Positions 1 to 5,799 of a stretch of DNA of 16,029 bases are shown here, one piece after another. The DNA comes from an uncultured Oscillospiraceae bacterium. GTDB taxonomy: Bacteria > Bacillota > Clostridia > Oscillospirales > Oscillospiraceae. Within the stretch, counting starts at the first letter, position 1. Every line of letters begins with the position of its first letter. The stretch lies in the NCBI GenBank assembly GCA_934675115.1, contig CAKUPH010000047.1, positions 1 through 16,029 of the forward strand, read 5' to 3'. A model generated the notes under the pieces. That model saw only the letters and a program-made list of their open reading frames with translations, ran no database searches and was not told the DNA's origin. The translations under genes and the position numbers were made by a program.

Positions 1-104
1 CCATTGGAGCGGCAGCGATAAATAGCGGCTTCGCGTGTCCTGTTACCCCGCGCCGGAAATAGACGGACGCACTACTTGTTTGCGCCCCCGTAAAAACGGG
101 GTTC

Positions 105-174
105 TTAGGGGAAAAACGCTATGAGCGAGAATGCGCCCTTCGCATTCGAAGTCGAATCCGCGTTTTCTCCCTAA
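105..174. other. Covarying stem module in left repeat
   Basis: A 15-position closing stem pairs 105-119 (TTAGGGGAAAAACGC) with 160-174 (GCGTTTTCTCCCTAA), with one mismatch and one G-T pair. Inside it are the invariant block TATGAGCGA (120-128), a hairpin GAATGCG/CGCATTC (129-135 with 141-147, loop CCCTT), and the invariant block GAAGTCGAATCC (148-159). The right-hand copy (15718-15791) keeps both blocks exactly. It replaces both stems with different but still complementary sequence. This looks like a structured RNA or a folded DNA site; which strand is active is not clear. Confidence 0.7.
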
Positions 175-185
175 GTGATTCTTTG

Positions 186-290
186 GTTACTTTCTGTTCA
201 TACAGAAAGTAACTCGCCCTAAGGGCGAAAGCCCTTAACTTTTCTCTTCTTCACGAAAGAAGAAAGAGGTGCAAAGGGCTTTGCCCTTTG
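186..290. repeat. Train of four hairpins in left repeat
   Basis: Four consecutive hairpins are visible. GTTACTTTCTG (186-196) pairs perfectly with CAGAAAGTAAC (203-213). TCGCCC (214-219) pairs with GGGCGA (223-228). CTTTTCTCTTCTT (239-251) pairs with AAGAAGAAAGAGG (257-269), with two G-T pairs and one mismatch. CAAAGGGC (272-279) pairs perfectly with GCCCTTTG (283-290). The same four hairpins in the same order occur at 15609-15707 in inverted orientation. Confidence 0.8.
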
Positions 291-296
291 TTTTCC

Positions 297-315
297 GTGA
301 CTTTTATAAAGTCAC
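297..315 (-). terminator. Hairpin overlapping the dnaN stop
   Basis: GTGACTTT (297-304) pairs perfectly with AAAGTCAC (308-315) around a 3-nt loop, and the stem contains the dnaN stop codon (312-314). No clean T-run follows on the minus strand. It may be a weak terminator, or may act with the CAAAGGGC hairpin just beyond it. It has no equivalent in the right-hand repeat copy. Confidence 0.4.
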
Positions 316-1430
316 TCTCCGGCCTTCAGCCGCACCGGCAGCACCATATAAAGGAAATTCTCCGGCTCCCCCTCCAGCGGCAGGATAAGGCAGGGAGACG
401 TGGGGGTATTGAGCTCCATGCGCACGGTGTCCGCCGGGGCGGCCTTCACCGCGTCCATGAGGAAGCGGTTATTGAAGCCGATCTCCAGCCCCTTGCCGTC
501 GCCGTTGATGGGGCAGCGGTCAAAGGCGGTGCCGATGGCGGTGCGGGAGGTGATGGACAGAGAGCCGTCCTCGAACTTGCAGCGCAGGGGGCTTTTCAGC
601 TTCTCATTGATGATGAGGGAGGCGCGGTCGATGGACGCCTGAAGGGCGCGGGTGTCCGCCGTCACCCGGACGGAGTTGTTCTGGGGGATGGTCTGGCGGT
701 AGTTGAGGAACTCGCCCTCCAGCCGCCGGGCCACCAGCAGGGTGTTCCCGATCTGGAAGGTGACATGCCGCTTGCCCTCGGTGATGGACACCGGCTCCTC
801 GCTGTCGGTGCAGATCTTCTCCACCTCGCTGAGGGCCGCGCCGGGCACCACGAAGGAGAAGCCCGCCGCGCCGGACTTGCCGGCGATGGACTCCCGCCGG
901 AGGGCCAGCCGGTAGCCGTCCACGGCCACCATGGTCAACTCCTCCCCGGCCACCTCGAACAGCGCGCCGGTGTGGATGGGGCGGCTCTCGTTGTCGCTGA
1001 CGGCGAAGATCACCCGGGAGATCATGGCTTTCATCTTGTCCTGAGCCACCAGCAGGCCGTTTCCGTCGTCCACCTCGGGCAGCTCGGGGAACTCCCGGGG
1101 ATCGCTTCCGATAATATCAAAGGAGGTTGGGCCGCAGGTGATATTCACAGTGTTGCCCTCGGTGGTGACGGAAACCATGTCGTCGGGCAGCTTCCGGACG
1201 ATCTCGCCGAACAGCCGGGCGGACAGCACCAGAGAGCCCTCTTTGGCGACGTCCGCTTCCACCAGCGTGGTGATGCCGGTCTCAAGGTTGTAGCCGGTGA
1301 GCCGCAGGCCCCGGTCGGTGGCCTCCACCAGAATGCCCTCCAGCGCGGGGATAGAGCTTTTGGCGGCTACCGCCCGGCCTGCCGTACCGATGGCGGACTG
1401 GAGCAGCGCCTTCTCACAGGAAAATTTCAT
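312..1430 (-). CDS. dnaN: DNA polymerase III beta sliding clamp
   Basis: The 372-residue product is close to the family's usual size of about 366. It starts MKFSCEKALLQSA and ends with the typical clamp tail YMVLPVRL. Other family hallmarks are ESRPIHTGALFE and VDGYRLALR in the middle domain. The beta clamp is a ring-shaped dimer that tethers replicative polymerase and many repair proteins to DNA. An ATG lies nine bases further upstream (1437-1439), but the AAAGGA Shine-Dalgarno directly abuts it and is 9 nt from the ATG at 1428-1430, so the latter start is preferred. The gene follows dnaA in the same leftward direction, as in most bacteria. The expected downstream S4-domain gene and recF are not adjacent; a repeat element lies there instead. 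Confidence 0.97.
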   Translation of the reverse strand: MKFSCEKALLQSAIGTAGRAVAAKSSIPALEGILVEATDRGLRLTGYNLETGITTLVEADVAKEGSLVLSARLFGEIVRKLPDDMVSVTTEGNTVNITCGPTSFDIIGSDPREFPELPEVDDGNGLLVAQDKMKAMISRVIFAVSDNESRPIHTGALFEVAGEELTMVAVDGYRLALRRESIAGKSGAAGFSFVVPGAALSEVEKICTDSEEPVSITEGKRHVTFQIGNTLLVARRLEGEFLNYRQTIPQNNSVRVTADTRALQASIDRASLIINEKLKSPLRCKFEDGSLSITSRTAIGTAFDRCPINGDGKGLEIGFNNRFLMDAVKAAPADTVRMELNTPTSPCLILPLEGEPENFLYMVLPVRLKAGE

Positions 1431-1756
1431 ATGGTTCATTCCTTTCTGTCCCTCGGGGGAGGGAGGGTTTATAGACTTATGAACAGGAGCGCCGCGGGAG
1501 CGACAGCTTCCCGGCCGGTTTCTCCACCGGAAAGGAGGAGAGGATGTTATTATTTTTAACAGCCGCCGTAGGGGCTGCGGACATTGCGGAAAACTCCCCA
1601 ACCTTTTGCCGCTCTAAGTGTCCTTCGTCCTTCCAAACTTCCACACAGCTTCCACAGCCCCAACAGGGCGCGAGGTCTGCCGTCAGACTTCCACACCACA
1701 GTCCGCAGGATTGTGGAAAACTCTGTGGTAATTGTGGAAGGTTTGTTCTAGGTTGT
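1431..1756. other. Putative oriC between dnaA and dnaN
   Basis: This 326-bp gene-free stretch has five exact TTCCACA heptamers: three on the plus strand (1639-1645, 1650-1656, 1689-1695) and two on the minus strand (reverse complements at 1712-1718 and 1733-1739). The best full-length box is TTTTCCACA on the minus strand (1712-1720), 8 of 9 to the standard TTATCCACA. A further TGTGG lies at 1724. An AT-rich tract GTTATTATTTTTAAC (about 1545-1559) is a possible unwinding element. The divergent genes dnaA and rpmH nearby also place the origin here. A dnaN promoter may be inside; a TATAAA lies on the minus strand (1468-1473) but has no convincing -35. Confidence 0.7.
1637..1741. promoter_or_regulatory. 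DnaA-box cluster
   Basis: Three plus-oriented and two minus-oriented TTCCACA cores lie within about 100 bp just past the dnaA stop. Most match TTATCCACA only in the last six bases; the box at 1712-1720 matches 8 of 9. Density and position support DnaA binding. The consistent T for A at the third position of the box suggests a lineage-specific variant. Confidence 0.65.
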
Positions 1757-3076
1757 TTAGTAGGCGGAATTGACGGCGTTGGTGATGTCCCGGATGATCT
1801 CGCTGACCTCCGGCTGCTCCTTCATCATTTTCTCCACGCGGTTGATGGAGTTGAGGACGGTGGAGTGATGGCGGCCGCCGAACTGCTGGCCGATCTCCAC
1901 CAGCGACAGCTGAGTCATCTCCCGGATGATGTACATGGCCACGTTGCGGGCGGTGGCGATCTCCTTGTTCTGGCCCTGCCCGCGGATGGCGTCGGTCTCC
2001 AGCTCGTAGAACCGGGCCACCTCCTGAATGATGGTGTCGGCGGAGGGGAGAAAGTCCTCCTTGGCCCGGAGAATGTCCCGGACGGCCCGGATGGTGGTCT
2101 CCACGTCCACCTGCTCGCCCATGATCTCCTGAAAGGCCATGATCTTGTTGACCACACCCTCGATCTGCCGGACGTTGGAGGTGATGTTCTCCGCCACGTA
2201 GGACAGCACGGGGTCGGGCAGGGCGATGCCCCGCTCCAGCGACTTGTTTTTCAGGATGGCCATGCGGGTCTCGTAGTCCGGCGGCTGGATGTCGGCGGTG
2301 AGACCCTGCTCGAATCGGGTGCGCAGACGCTGCTCCAGCCGGAGCATCTCCTGAGGGGGCCGATCGGAGGTGAACACGATCTGCTTTTTCTGCTCGTACA
2401 GGGTGTTGAAGGTGTGAAACAGTTCCTCCTCGCTGGAATCCTTGCCGGCGATGAACTGCACGTCGTCCATGAGGAACAGGTCCACGTTGCGGTACTTGTC
2501 CCGGAACTCCTGCATGTCGAGGCCCCGGCGCAGGTTGGTGATCAGCTCGTTGACGAAGTCCTCACTCTTGATGTACACGATGCGGAAGCCGGGCTGGTGC
2601 TGCCGCACCCGGTGGGCAATGGCGTGGAGCAGATGGGTCTTGCCCAGGCCGGACTGGCCGTAGATGAACAGCGGGTTGTACGCGCCCCCCGGCTCGTCCG
2701 CCACCTTTTGGGCGGCGGTAAAGGCGAATTTGTTGGTGGAGCCCACCACGAAGCGCTCGAAGGTGTACTCGTCCGACCCGGCGGCAGCCGCGGCGGCGGG
2801 CTTTTTCTGCTCCTGATAGGCGTCCCGCTCCTCGGGCAGCAGCAGCTCCACGTCTACGTCGAAGGAAAACAGCTCCCTCAGGGCCTTCTGCACCGTGGGC
2901 AGGAAGCGGTTGCGGATGACGTCGCGCTTGAAGTCGTTGGGGACGCACAGCACGAAGCGCGTATCCTCCAGCGCCACGGCCTCTGCGTCTCCGAACCAGG
3001 TGTCTATGGAAACGGAGGTCATGTCGGCCTCCATCAAGGTCTTTACTTTATCCCATACATCGGCGGCGGAATTCAT
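1757..3076 (-). CDS. dnaA: Chromosomal replication initiator DnaA
   Basis: The 439-residue product is of normal length. Domain I (about 1-85) is followed by a short Ala/Lys linker with a run of seven Ala (93-99). The AAA+ domain has Walker A GQSGLGKTH (140-148) and Walker B LFLMDDVQF (200-208). The C-terminal DNA-binding helix-turn-helix spans about 340-439. DnaA binds boxes at oriC, oligomerises with ATP and opens the duplex. The signature reads GGRHHSTV (400-407), where GGRDHTTV is usual, so a base-contacting Asp appears as His403. The open frame extends to a TTG at 3095-3097. The ATG at 3074-3076 gives the family's typical N-terminus (MNSAADVWDKV) and has GGAAGGGG about 11 nt upstream. The gene is read leftward with dnaN. 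Confidence 0.96.
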   Translation of the reverse strand: MNSAADVWDKVKTLMEADMTSVSIDTWFGDAEAVALEDTRFVLCVPNDFKRDVIRNRFLPTVQKALRELFSFDVDVELLLPEERDAYQEQKKPAAAAAAGSDEYTFERFVVGSTNKFAFTAAQKVADEPGGAYNPLFIYGQSGLGKTHLLHAIAHRVRQHQPGFRIVYIKSEDFVNELITNLRRGLDMQEFRDKYRNVDLFLMDDVQFIAGKDSSEEELFHTFNTLYEQKKQIVFTSDRPPQEMLRLEQRLRTRFEQGLTADIQPPDYETRMAILKNKSLERGIALPDPVLSYVAENITSNVRQIEGVVNKIMAFQEIMGEQVDVETTIRAVRDILRAKEDFLPSADTIIQEVARFYELETDAIRGQGQNKEIATARNVAMYIIREMTQLSLVEIGQQFGGRHHSTVLNSINRVEKMMKEQPEVSEIIRDITNAVNSAY

Positions 3077-3126
3077 GTATCTGGGTGCCCCTTCCAAATA
3101 ATTTCTCAGCGTAATTCAACCAATTT

Positions 3127-3155
3127 ATTATACCAAAAATCCCGCCCGGATACAA
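3127..3155 (-). promoter_or_regulatory. Probable dnaA promoter
   Basis: On the minus strand a perfect TATAAT (plus positions 3127-3132) lies 17 nt downstream of TTGTAT (3150-3155), a weak -35 matching the first three bases of TTGACA. It is about 50 bp upstream of the dnaA ATG. The 3077-3487 gap holds no DnaA-box cluster like the one at 1637-1741. Confidence 0.6.
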
Positions 3156-3206
3156 GAGGTTTTCCGATATTCTTTATATAAATGTATAACTGCGGCTGTG
3201 CGGTTT

Positions 3207-3337
3207 TTGATCAATAGGGAGAAAATTTTTATGCACCGGCGGAACGCGGCGGGCGCGTTGTGGTCGGCGGCAAAACTCCGGCACCATATGTTGTAGCTGT
3301 TGAAGAATCAGGGCTTTTTCAAAACTTTTATTGAAAA
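3207..3337. other. Palindromes in the dnaA/rpmH divergent gap
   Basis: Three dyads lie between the divergent promoters: TTGATCAA (3207-3214), AACGCG/CGCGTT (3243-3248 and 3254-3259), and TTTTCAA/TTGAAAA (3316-3322 and 3331-3337). The last one ends 5 bp before the rpmH -35. They could be operators or part of a second origin subregion; no direct function can be read. AT-rich DNA at about 3165-3190 could be an unwinding element. Confidence 0.3.
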
Positions 3338-3342
3338 TTCGG

Positions 3343-3372
3343 TTGACAGAAAAGCGGTTTTTGAGGTATAAT
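3343..3372 (+). promoter_or_regulatory. Strong sigma-A promoter for rpmH operon
   Basis: A consensus -35 TTGACA (3343-3348) and consensus -10 TATAAT (3367-3372) are separated by 18 bp. This fits high expression of a ribosomal protein gene. Transcription should start near 3380, leaving a leader of about 110 nt before rpmH. Confidence 0.88.
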
Positions 3373-3436
3373 CACCGATACGCATTTATGCGCGTTTATT
3401 TTATCGACCGCGGTCTGAATCTCAGGCCGTTGTGGA

Positions 3437-3462
3437 GGCTGGCGCCGAGGGGCGCTTCAGCC
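3437..3462 (+). promoter_or_regulatory. Hairpin in rpmH leader
   Basis: GGCTGGCGCC (3437-3446) pairs with GGCGC-TT-CAGCC (3451-3462): ten base pairs with a two-base bulge and a GAGG loop. It ends 10 nt before the AGGAGGT Shine-Dalgarno (3473-3479). No T-run follows, so it is not a standard terminator. It could modulate translation or protect the message 5' end. Confidence 0.45.
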
Positions 3463-3487
3463 ATTAGAGTACAGGAGGTGTACCCGC

Positions 3488-3622
3488 ATGGTTCGTACCT
3501 ATCAGCCCAAGAAGCGTCATCGCTCCAAGGTCCATGGCTTCCGCAAGCGCATGGCTACCGCCAACGGCCGCAAGGTTCTGGCCCGCCGCCGTGTGAAGGG
3601 CCGCGCCCGCCTGACCCACTGA
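3488..3622 (+). CDS. rpmH: Large-subunit ribosomal protein L34
   Basis: The 44-residue, Arg/Lys-rich protein begins [18 protein letters not shown] and continues with [17 protein letters not shown], the hallmark of bacterial L34. It is a structural protein of the 50S subunit near the bottom of 23S rRNA. AGGAGGT lies 8 nt before the ATG, and the gene sits behind a consensus promoter. It is the first gene of a co-directional run with rnpA, yidD, yidC and khpB, the standard arrangement next to oriC. Length and sequence are entirely normal. Confidence 0.98.
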   Translation: MVRTYQPKKRHRSKVHGFRKRMATANGRKVLARRRVKGRARLTH

Positions 3623-3633
3623 TGGCGGCAAAA

Positions 3634-3713
3634 TTGGGATAACAATAGACCGGGGCGGGGGACATGATCCCCGGCCCCTATGTCGCATTTGGAAGTTTTT
3701 CCTGTTATCCCGA
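3634..3713 (+). other. Nested stem structure between rpmH and rnpA
   Basis: The long-range stem GGGATAACA (3636-3644) / TGTTATCCC (3703-3711) is perfect over 9 bp and can extend two pairs outward. It encloses GGGGC-G-GGGG / CCCC-G-GCCCC (3652-3661 with 3669-3678) and a small GGAA/TTCC hairpin (3691-3694 with 3699-3702). This suggests a three-way junction in the rpmH-rnpA message. The rnpA Shine-Dalgarno (about 3717-3725) starts just after the closing stem. It could be an attenuator, a processing signal, or a control of RnpA translation. Confidence 0.5.
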
Positions 3714-3737
3714 CCAGAGGAAGGGAGCTTCCAGCCT

Positions 3738-4103
3738 GTGAAAAAAACCGTATCTCTCAAGGAAAACCACCTGTTCCGGCGGCTGTACAGCAAGGGGCAG
3801 AGCGCGGTGTCCCCGTACCTTGCCGTCTACGTCCGGAAAAACGGCCGCAATGGCAACCGGCTGGGCTTCACCGTGTCCACCAAGCTGGGCCACGCCGTGG
3901 TCCGGAACAAGGTGCGCCGCCGCCTGCGCGAGATCTACCGCCTGCACGAGGACGAGATCGTCCCCGGCGTGGATCTCGTGGTGGTGGCCCGGGTGAAGGC
4001 CGCCCACGCGAATTACCGTCAGCTTGAAAGCTCGTTTCTCAAGCTGTGCGGGAAGCTGGGCGTGCTGAAAAAGCCGTCCGGGAAAAGCGGTGCCGCCCAA
4101 TGA
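3738..4103 (+). CDS. rnpA: Ribonuclease P protein component
   Basis: The 121-residue basic protein has [20 protein letters not shown] (40-59) followed by [10 protein letters not shown], the conserved RNR region that contacts RNase P RNA. RnpA assists the catalytic RNA in removing 5' leaders from pre-tRNAs. The start is GTG at 3738 with AGGAAGGGAG upstream; this fits the family N-terminus [10 protein letters not shown]. Its stop overlaps the yidD ATG (ATGA at 4100-4103), indicating translational coupling. A structured intergenic region separates it from rpmH. Length is typical. Confidence 0.96.
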   Translation: MKKTVSLKENHLFRRLYSKGQSAVSPYLAVYVRKNGRNGNRLGFTVSTKLGHAVVRNKVRRRLREIYRLHEDEIVPGVDLVVVARVKAAHANYRQLESSFLKLCGKLGVLKKPSGKSGAAQ

Positions 4104-4348
4104 AGCGGCTGCTGCTGGCCCTGATCCGGTTCTACCGGAAGAACATCTCCCCCGCCCGGCCGCCCTGCTGCCGGTTCATTCCGTCCTGCTCCGCCTACGC
4201 CATGGAGGCCATCGAGGTCCACGGCGCGGTGAAGGGCAGCCTGCTGGCGCTGTGGAGAATTCTGAGATGCCACCCCTTTCACAGGGAGAAGTCCTTCATC
4301 TATGACCCTGTGCCGCCGAAGCGGACAAAAAAAGATCCCATTACATGA
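4100..4348 (+). CDS. yidD: Membrane protein insertion efficiency factor YidD
   Basis: The 82-residue protein contains [29 protein letters not shown] and RILRCHPF, the three conserved blocks of the YidD (UPF0161) family. The N-terminus is a short amphipathic, weakly hydrophobic helix. YidD is thought to help YidC insert proteins into the membrane and acts at the inner face of the membrane. The ATG overlaps the rnpA stop. The gene's own stop (4346-4348) touches the AGGAGG of yidC, so the genes are tightly packed. Conserved Cys residues are at 23, 24, 30 and 57. Confidence 0.94.
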   Translation: MKRLLLALIRFYRKNISPARPPCCRFIPSCSAYAMEAIEVHGAVKGSLLALWRILRCHPFHREKSFIYDPVPPKRTKKDPIT

Positions 4349-4359
4349 GGAGGCCAAAC

Positions 4360-5766
4360 ATGGATTTCTGGCAAATAGTCATGACGCCGTTCAGTTGGCT
4401 GCTGAAGCAGTTCTGTATCATCTTCAACAACTACGCCGTGGCCCTGTTCGTCTTTGCCCTTGTGGTGAAGATCATCCTCGCACCCTTCCAGTTCAAGGGC
4501 AAGAAGAGCATGATCAAGATGAATCTGGTGTCCGGCCAGCTCCGGGAGATCCAGAAGCGCTGCGGCAACGACAAGGACCGCTATAACCGCGAGGTTCAGG
4601 AATTCTATTCCAAAAACAACATCAACCCCATGAGCGGCTGCGGCTGGTCCATGCTGCCGCTGATCATCCTGATGCCGCTGTACGCCATTATCCGCCGCCC
4701 GATGAAGTACCTGATGGGCCTGACGGAGACCGCCACCACCGCCGTGGCCAACGCCCTCGGCTGGACGTCCGCCGCGTTTTCCAAGGGCGCGGAGTTCACT
4801 ACCGCCGGCTATAACGAGCTGTATCTGGCGTCCATGATCAACAAGGACAATCTGGGCACCGCCAGCGCCGCCGCCGGCGCCACCAGCCTGTTCATCATCA
4901 ACTTCAATTTCCTCGGCATCGACCTGTCTCAGGTGCCCACCCTGATGTTCTGGAAGAGCGAGCAGTGGCTGACCGGCAGCTACTGGAGCGCCATCGGCCT
5001 GTTCCTGCTGCCCATCATCTCCGCCGTGCTGTCCTTTGTCTCTTCCAAGATCACCACCAAGACCAACGCCATGAACAAGGAGGCGGAGGAGGCCCAGGCC
5101 GCCGCCAACCGCTCCATGTTCATCATGATGCCCCTGATGTCCCTGTGGATCGGCTTCACCCTGCCCGCCGGTCTTTGTATCTACTGGATTGCCAACTCCC
5201 TGCTGGGTATGATCCAGGAGCTGATCTTCGCCCGGATGCTCCGCAAGGACTACGAGGCCGCCCGCGAGGAGGCCGCCCGTCAGGCCCAGATCGCCAAGGA
5301 GGAAGAGAAGGAGCGCCGCCGCATCGCCGCCGAGAAGAAGGCCGCCGCCATCGCCGCCGGCAAGGGCAAGAAGAAGGTCCAGCCCCAGGCCAAGGCCAAG
5401 GGCGTCGACCTGTCCGCCAGCCGGGAGGGTATCCGCGCCTATGCCCGTGGCCGCGCTTACGACCCCGATCGCTACCCCATCACCCCCTACAACGATCCTG
5501 ACGCCAAGTGCAAGCCGAAGGAAGAGGAGCTTGAGCCTCTCACCGACGAGGAGAAGGCCATTCTGGCCGAGAACGGCGTGCCCATCCCCGAGATGCCCGC
5601 CGACGAGCCGGAGACCGAAGCCGTTGAGGAAGCTGTGGAAACTGCGGAAGCCGCTCCCGCCGAAGCTCCCGCTGAGAATGCCGCTCCCGCCGAGGCCCCT
5701 GCCGAGCCTTCCGCCGACGAGGGCGATTATGAGGCCCCCTACGAGGAAGAGGAGCCGAAAGAATAA
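4360..5766 (+). CDS. yidC: Membrane protein insertase YidC/Oxa1
   Basis: The 468-residue YidC lacks a lipoprotein signal. An upstream in-frame ATG (4345) exists, but AGGAGG (4348-4353) lies 6 nt before the ATG at 4360, which is chosen. Membrane segments are at about 18-42, 96-112, 174-190, 208-230 and 252-292. A basic hairpin between the first two includes FKGKKSM. The groove position where SpoIIIJ-type proteins have Arg appears as Lys37 (VVKIILAP). The cytosolic tail is long: a basic, charged helix (about 293-345), then an acidic, Ala/Pro/Glu-rich stretch (386-468) with EAPAE repeats. It inserts membrane proteins alone or with SecYEG. The acidic tail is unusual. Confidence 0.95.
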   Translation: MDFWQIVMTPFSWLLKQFCIIFNNYAVALFVFALVVKIILAPFQFKGKKSMIKMNLVSGQLREIQKRCGNDKDRYNREVQEFYSKNNINPMSGCGWSMLPLIILMPLYAIIRRPMKYLMGLTETATTAVANALGWTSAAFSKGAEFTTAGYNELYLASMINKDNLGTASAAAGATSLFIINFNFLGIDLSQVPTLMFWKSEQWLTGSYWSAIGLFLLPIISAVLSFVSSKITTKTNAMNKEAEEAQAAANRSMFIMMPLMSLWIGFTLPAGLCIYWIANSLLGMIQELIFARMLRKDYEAAREEAARQAQIAKEEEKERRRIAAEKKAAAIAAGKGKKKVQPQAKAKGVDLSASREGIRAYARGRAYDPDRYPITPYNDPDAKCKPKEEELEPLTDEEKAILAENGVPIPEMPADEPETEAVEEAVETAEAAPAEAPAENAAPAEAPAEPSADEGDYEAPYEEEEPKE

Positions 5767-5799
5767 CCCGCTGAAACCGTAGACAAGGAGTGTATCCCT

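Larger units (their letters stand above)
1..296 (-). repeat. Composite multi-hairpin repeat, left copy
   Basis: This non-coding stretch lies downstream of the leftward dnaN and is the inverted counterpart of 15607-15897. Reading away from dnaN, the order is: CAAAGGGC hairpin (272-290), pyrimidine/purine hairpin (239-269), TCGCCC hairpin (214-228), GTTACTTTCTG hairpin (186-213), a closed module with an internal hairpin (105-174), a CCCCGT/ACGGGG hairpin (86-101), and an end block (1-56). The end block matches the reverse complement of 15842-15897 at 52 of 56 positions. The element may continue left of the window. No convincing ORF is seen. Its function is unknown. It begins within about 20 bp of the dnaN stop, so it is probably transcribed as the 3' end of the dnaA-dnaN message. 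Confidence 0.85.

Noticed and set aside
1..296. CRISPR array
   Set aside because: The units are single hairpins of different sequence, not equal repeats with spacers, and no cas gene is nearby.
288..1559. A 423-codon plus-strand open frame opposite dnaN
   Set aside because: It is a shadow of dnaN; the product is Gly/Ala/His-rich, without domains, and overlaps the repeat hairpins.
1544..3181. A 545-codon plus-strand open frame across dnaA and oriC
   Set aside because: It is antisense to dnaA, runs through the origin and the dnaA promoter, and has no family features.
3331..3642. A 103-codon plus-strand frame overlapping rpmH
   Set aside because: It begins inside the promoter and overlaps L34, which is certain in another frame.
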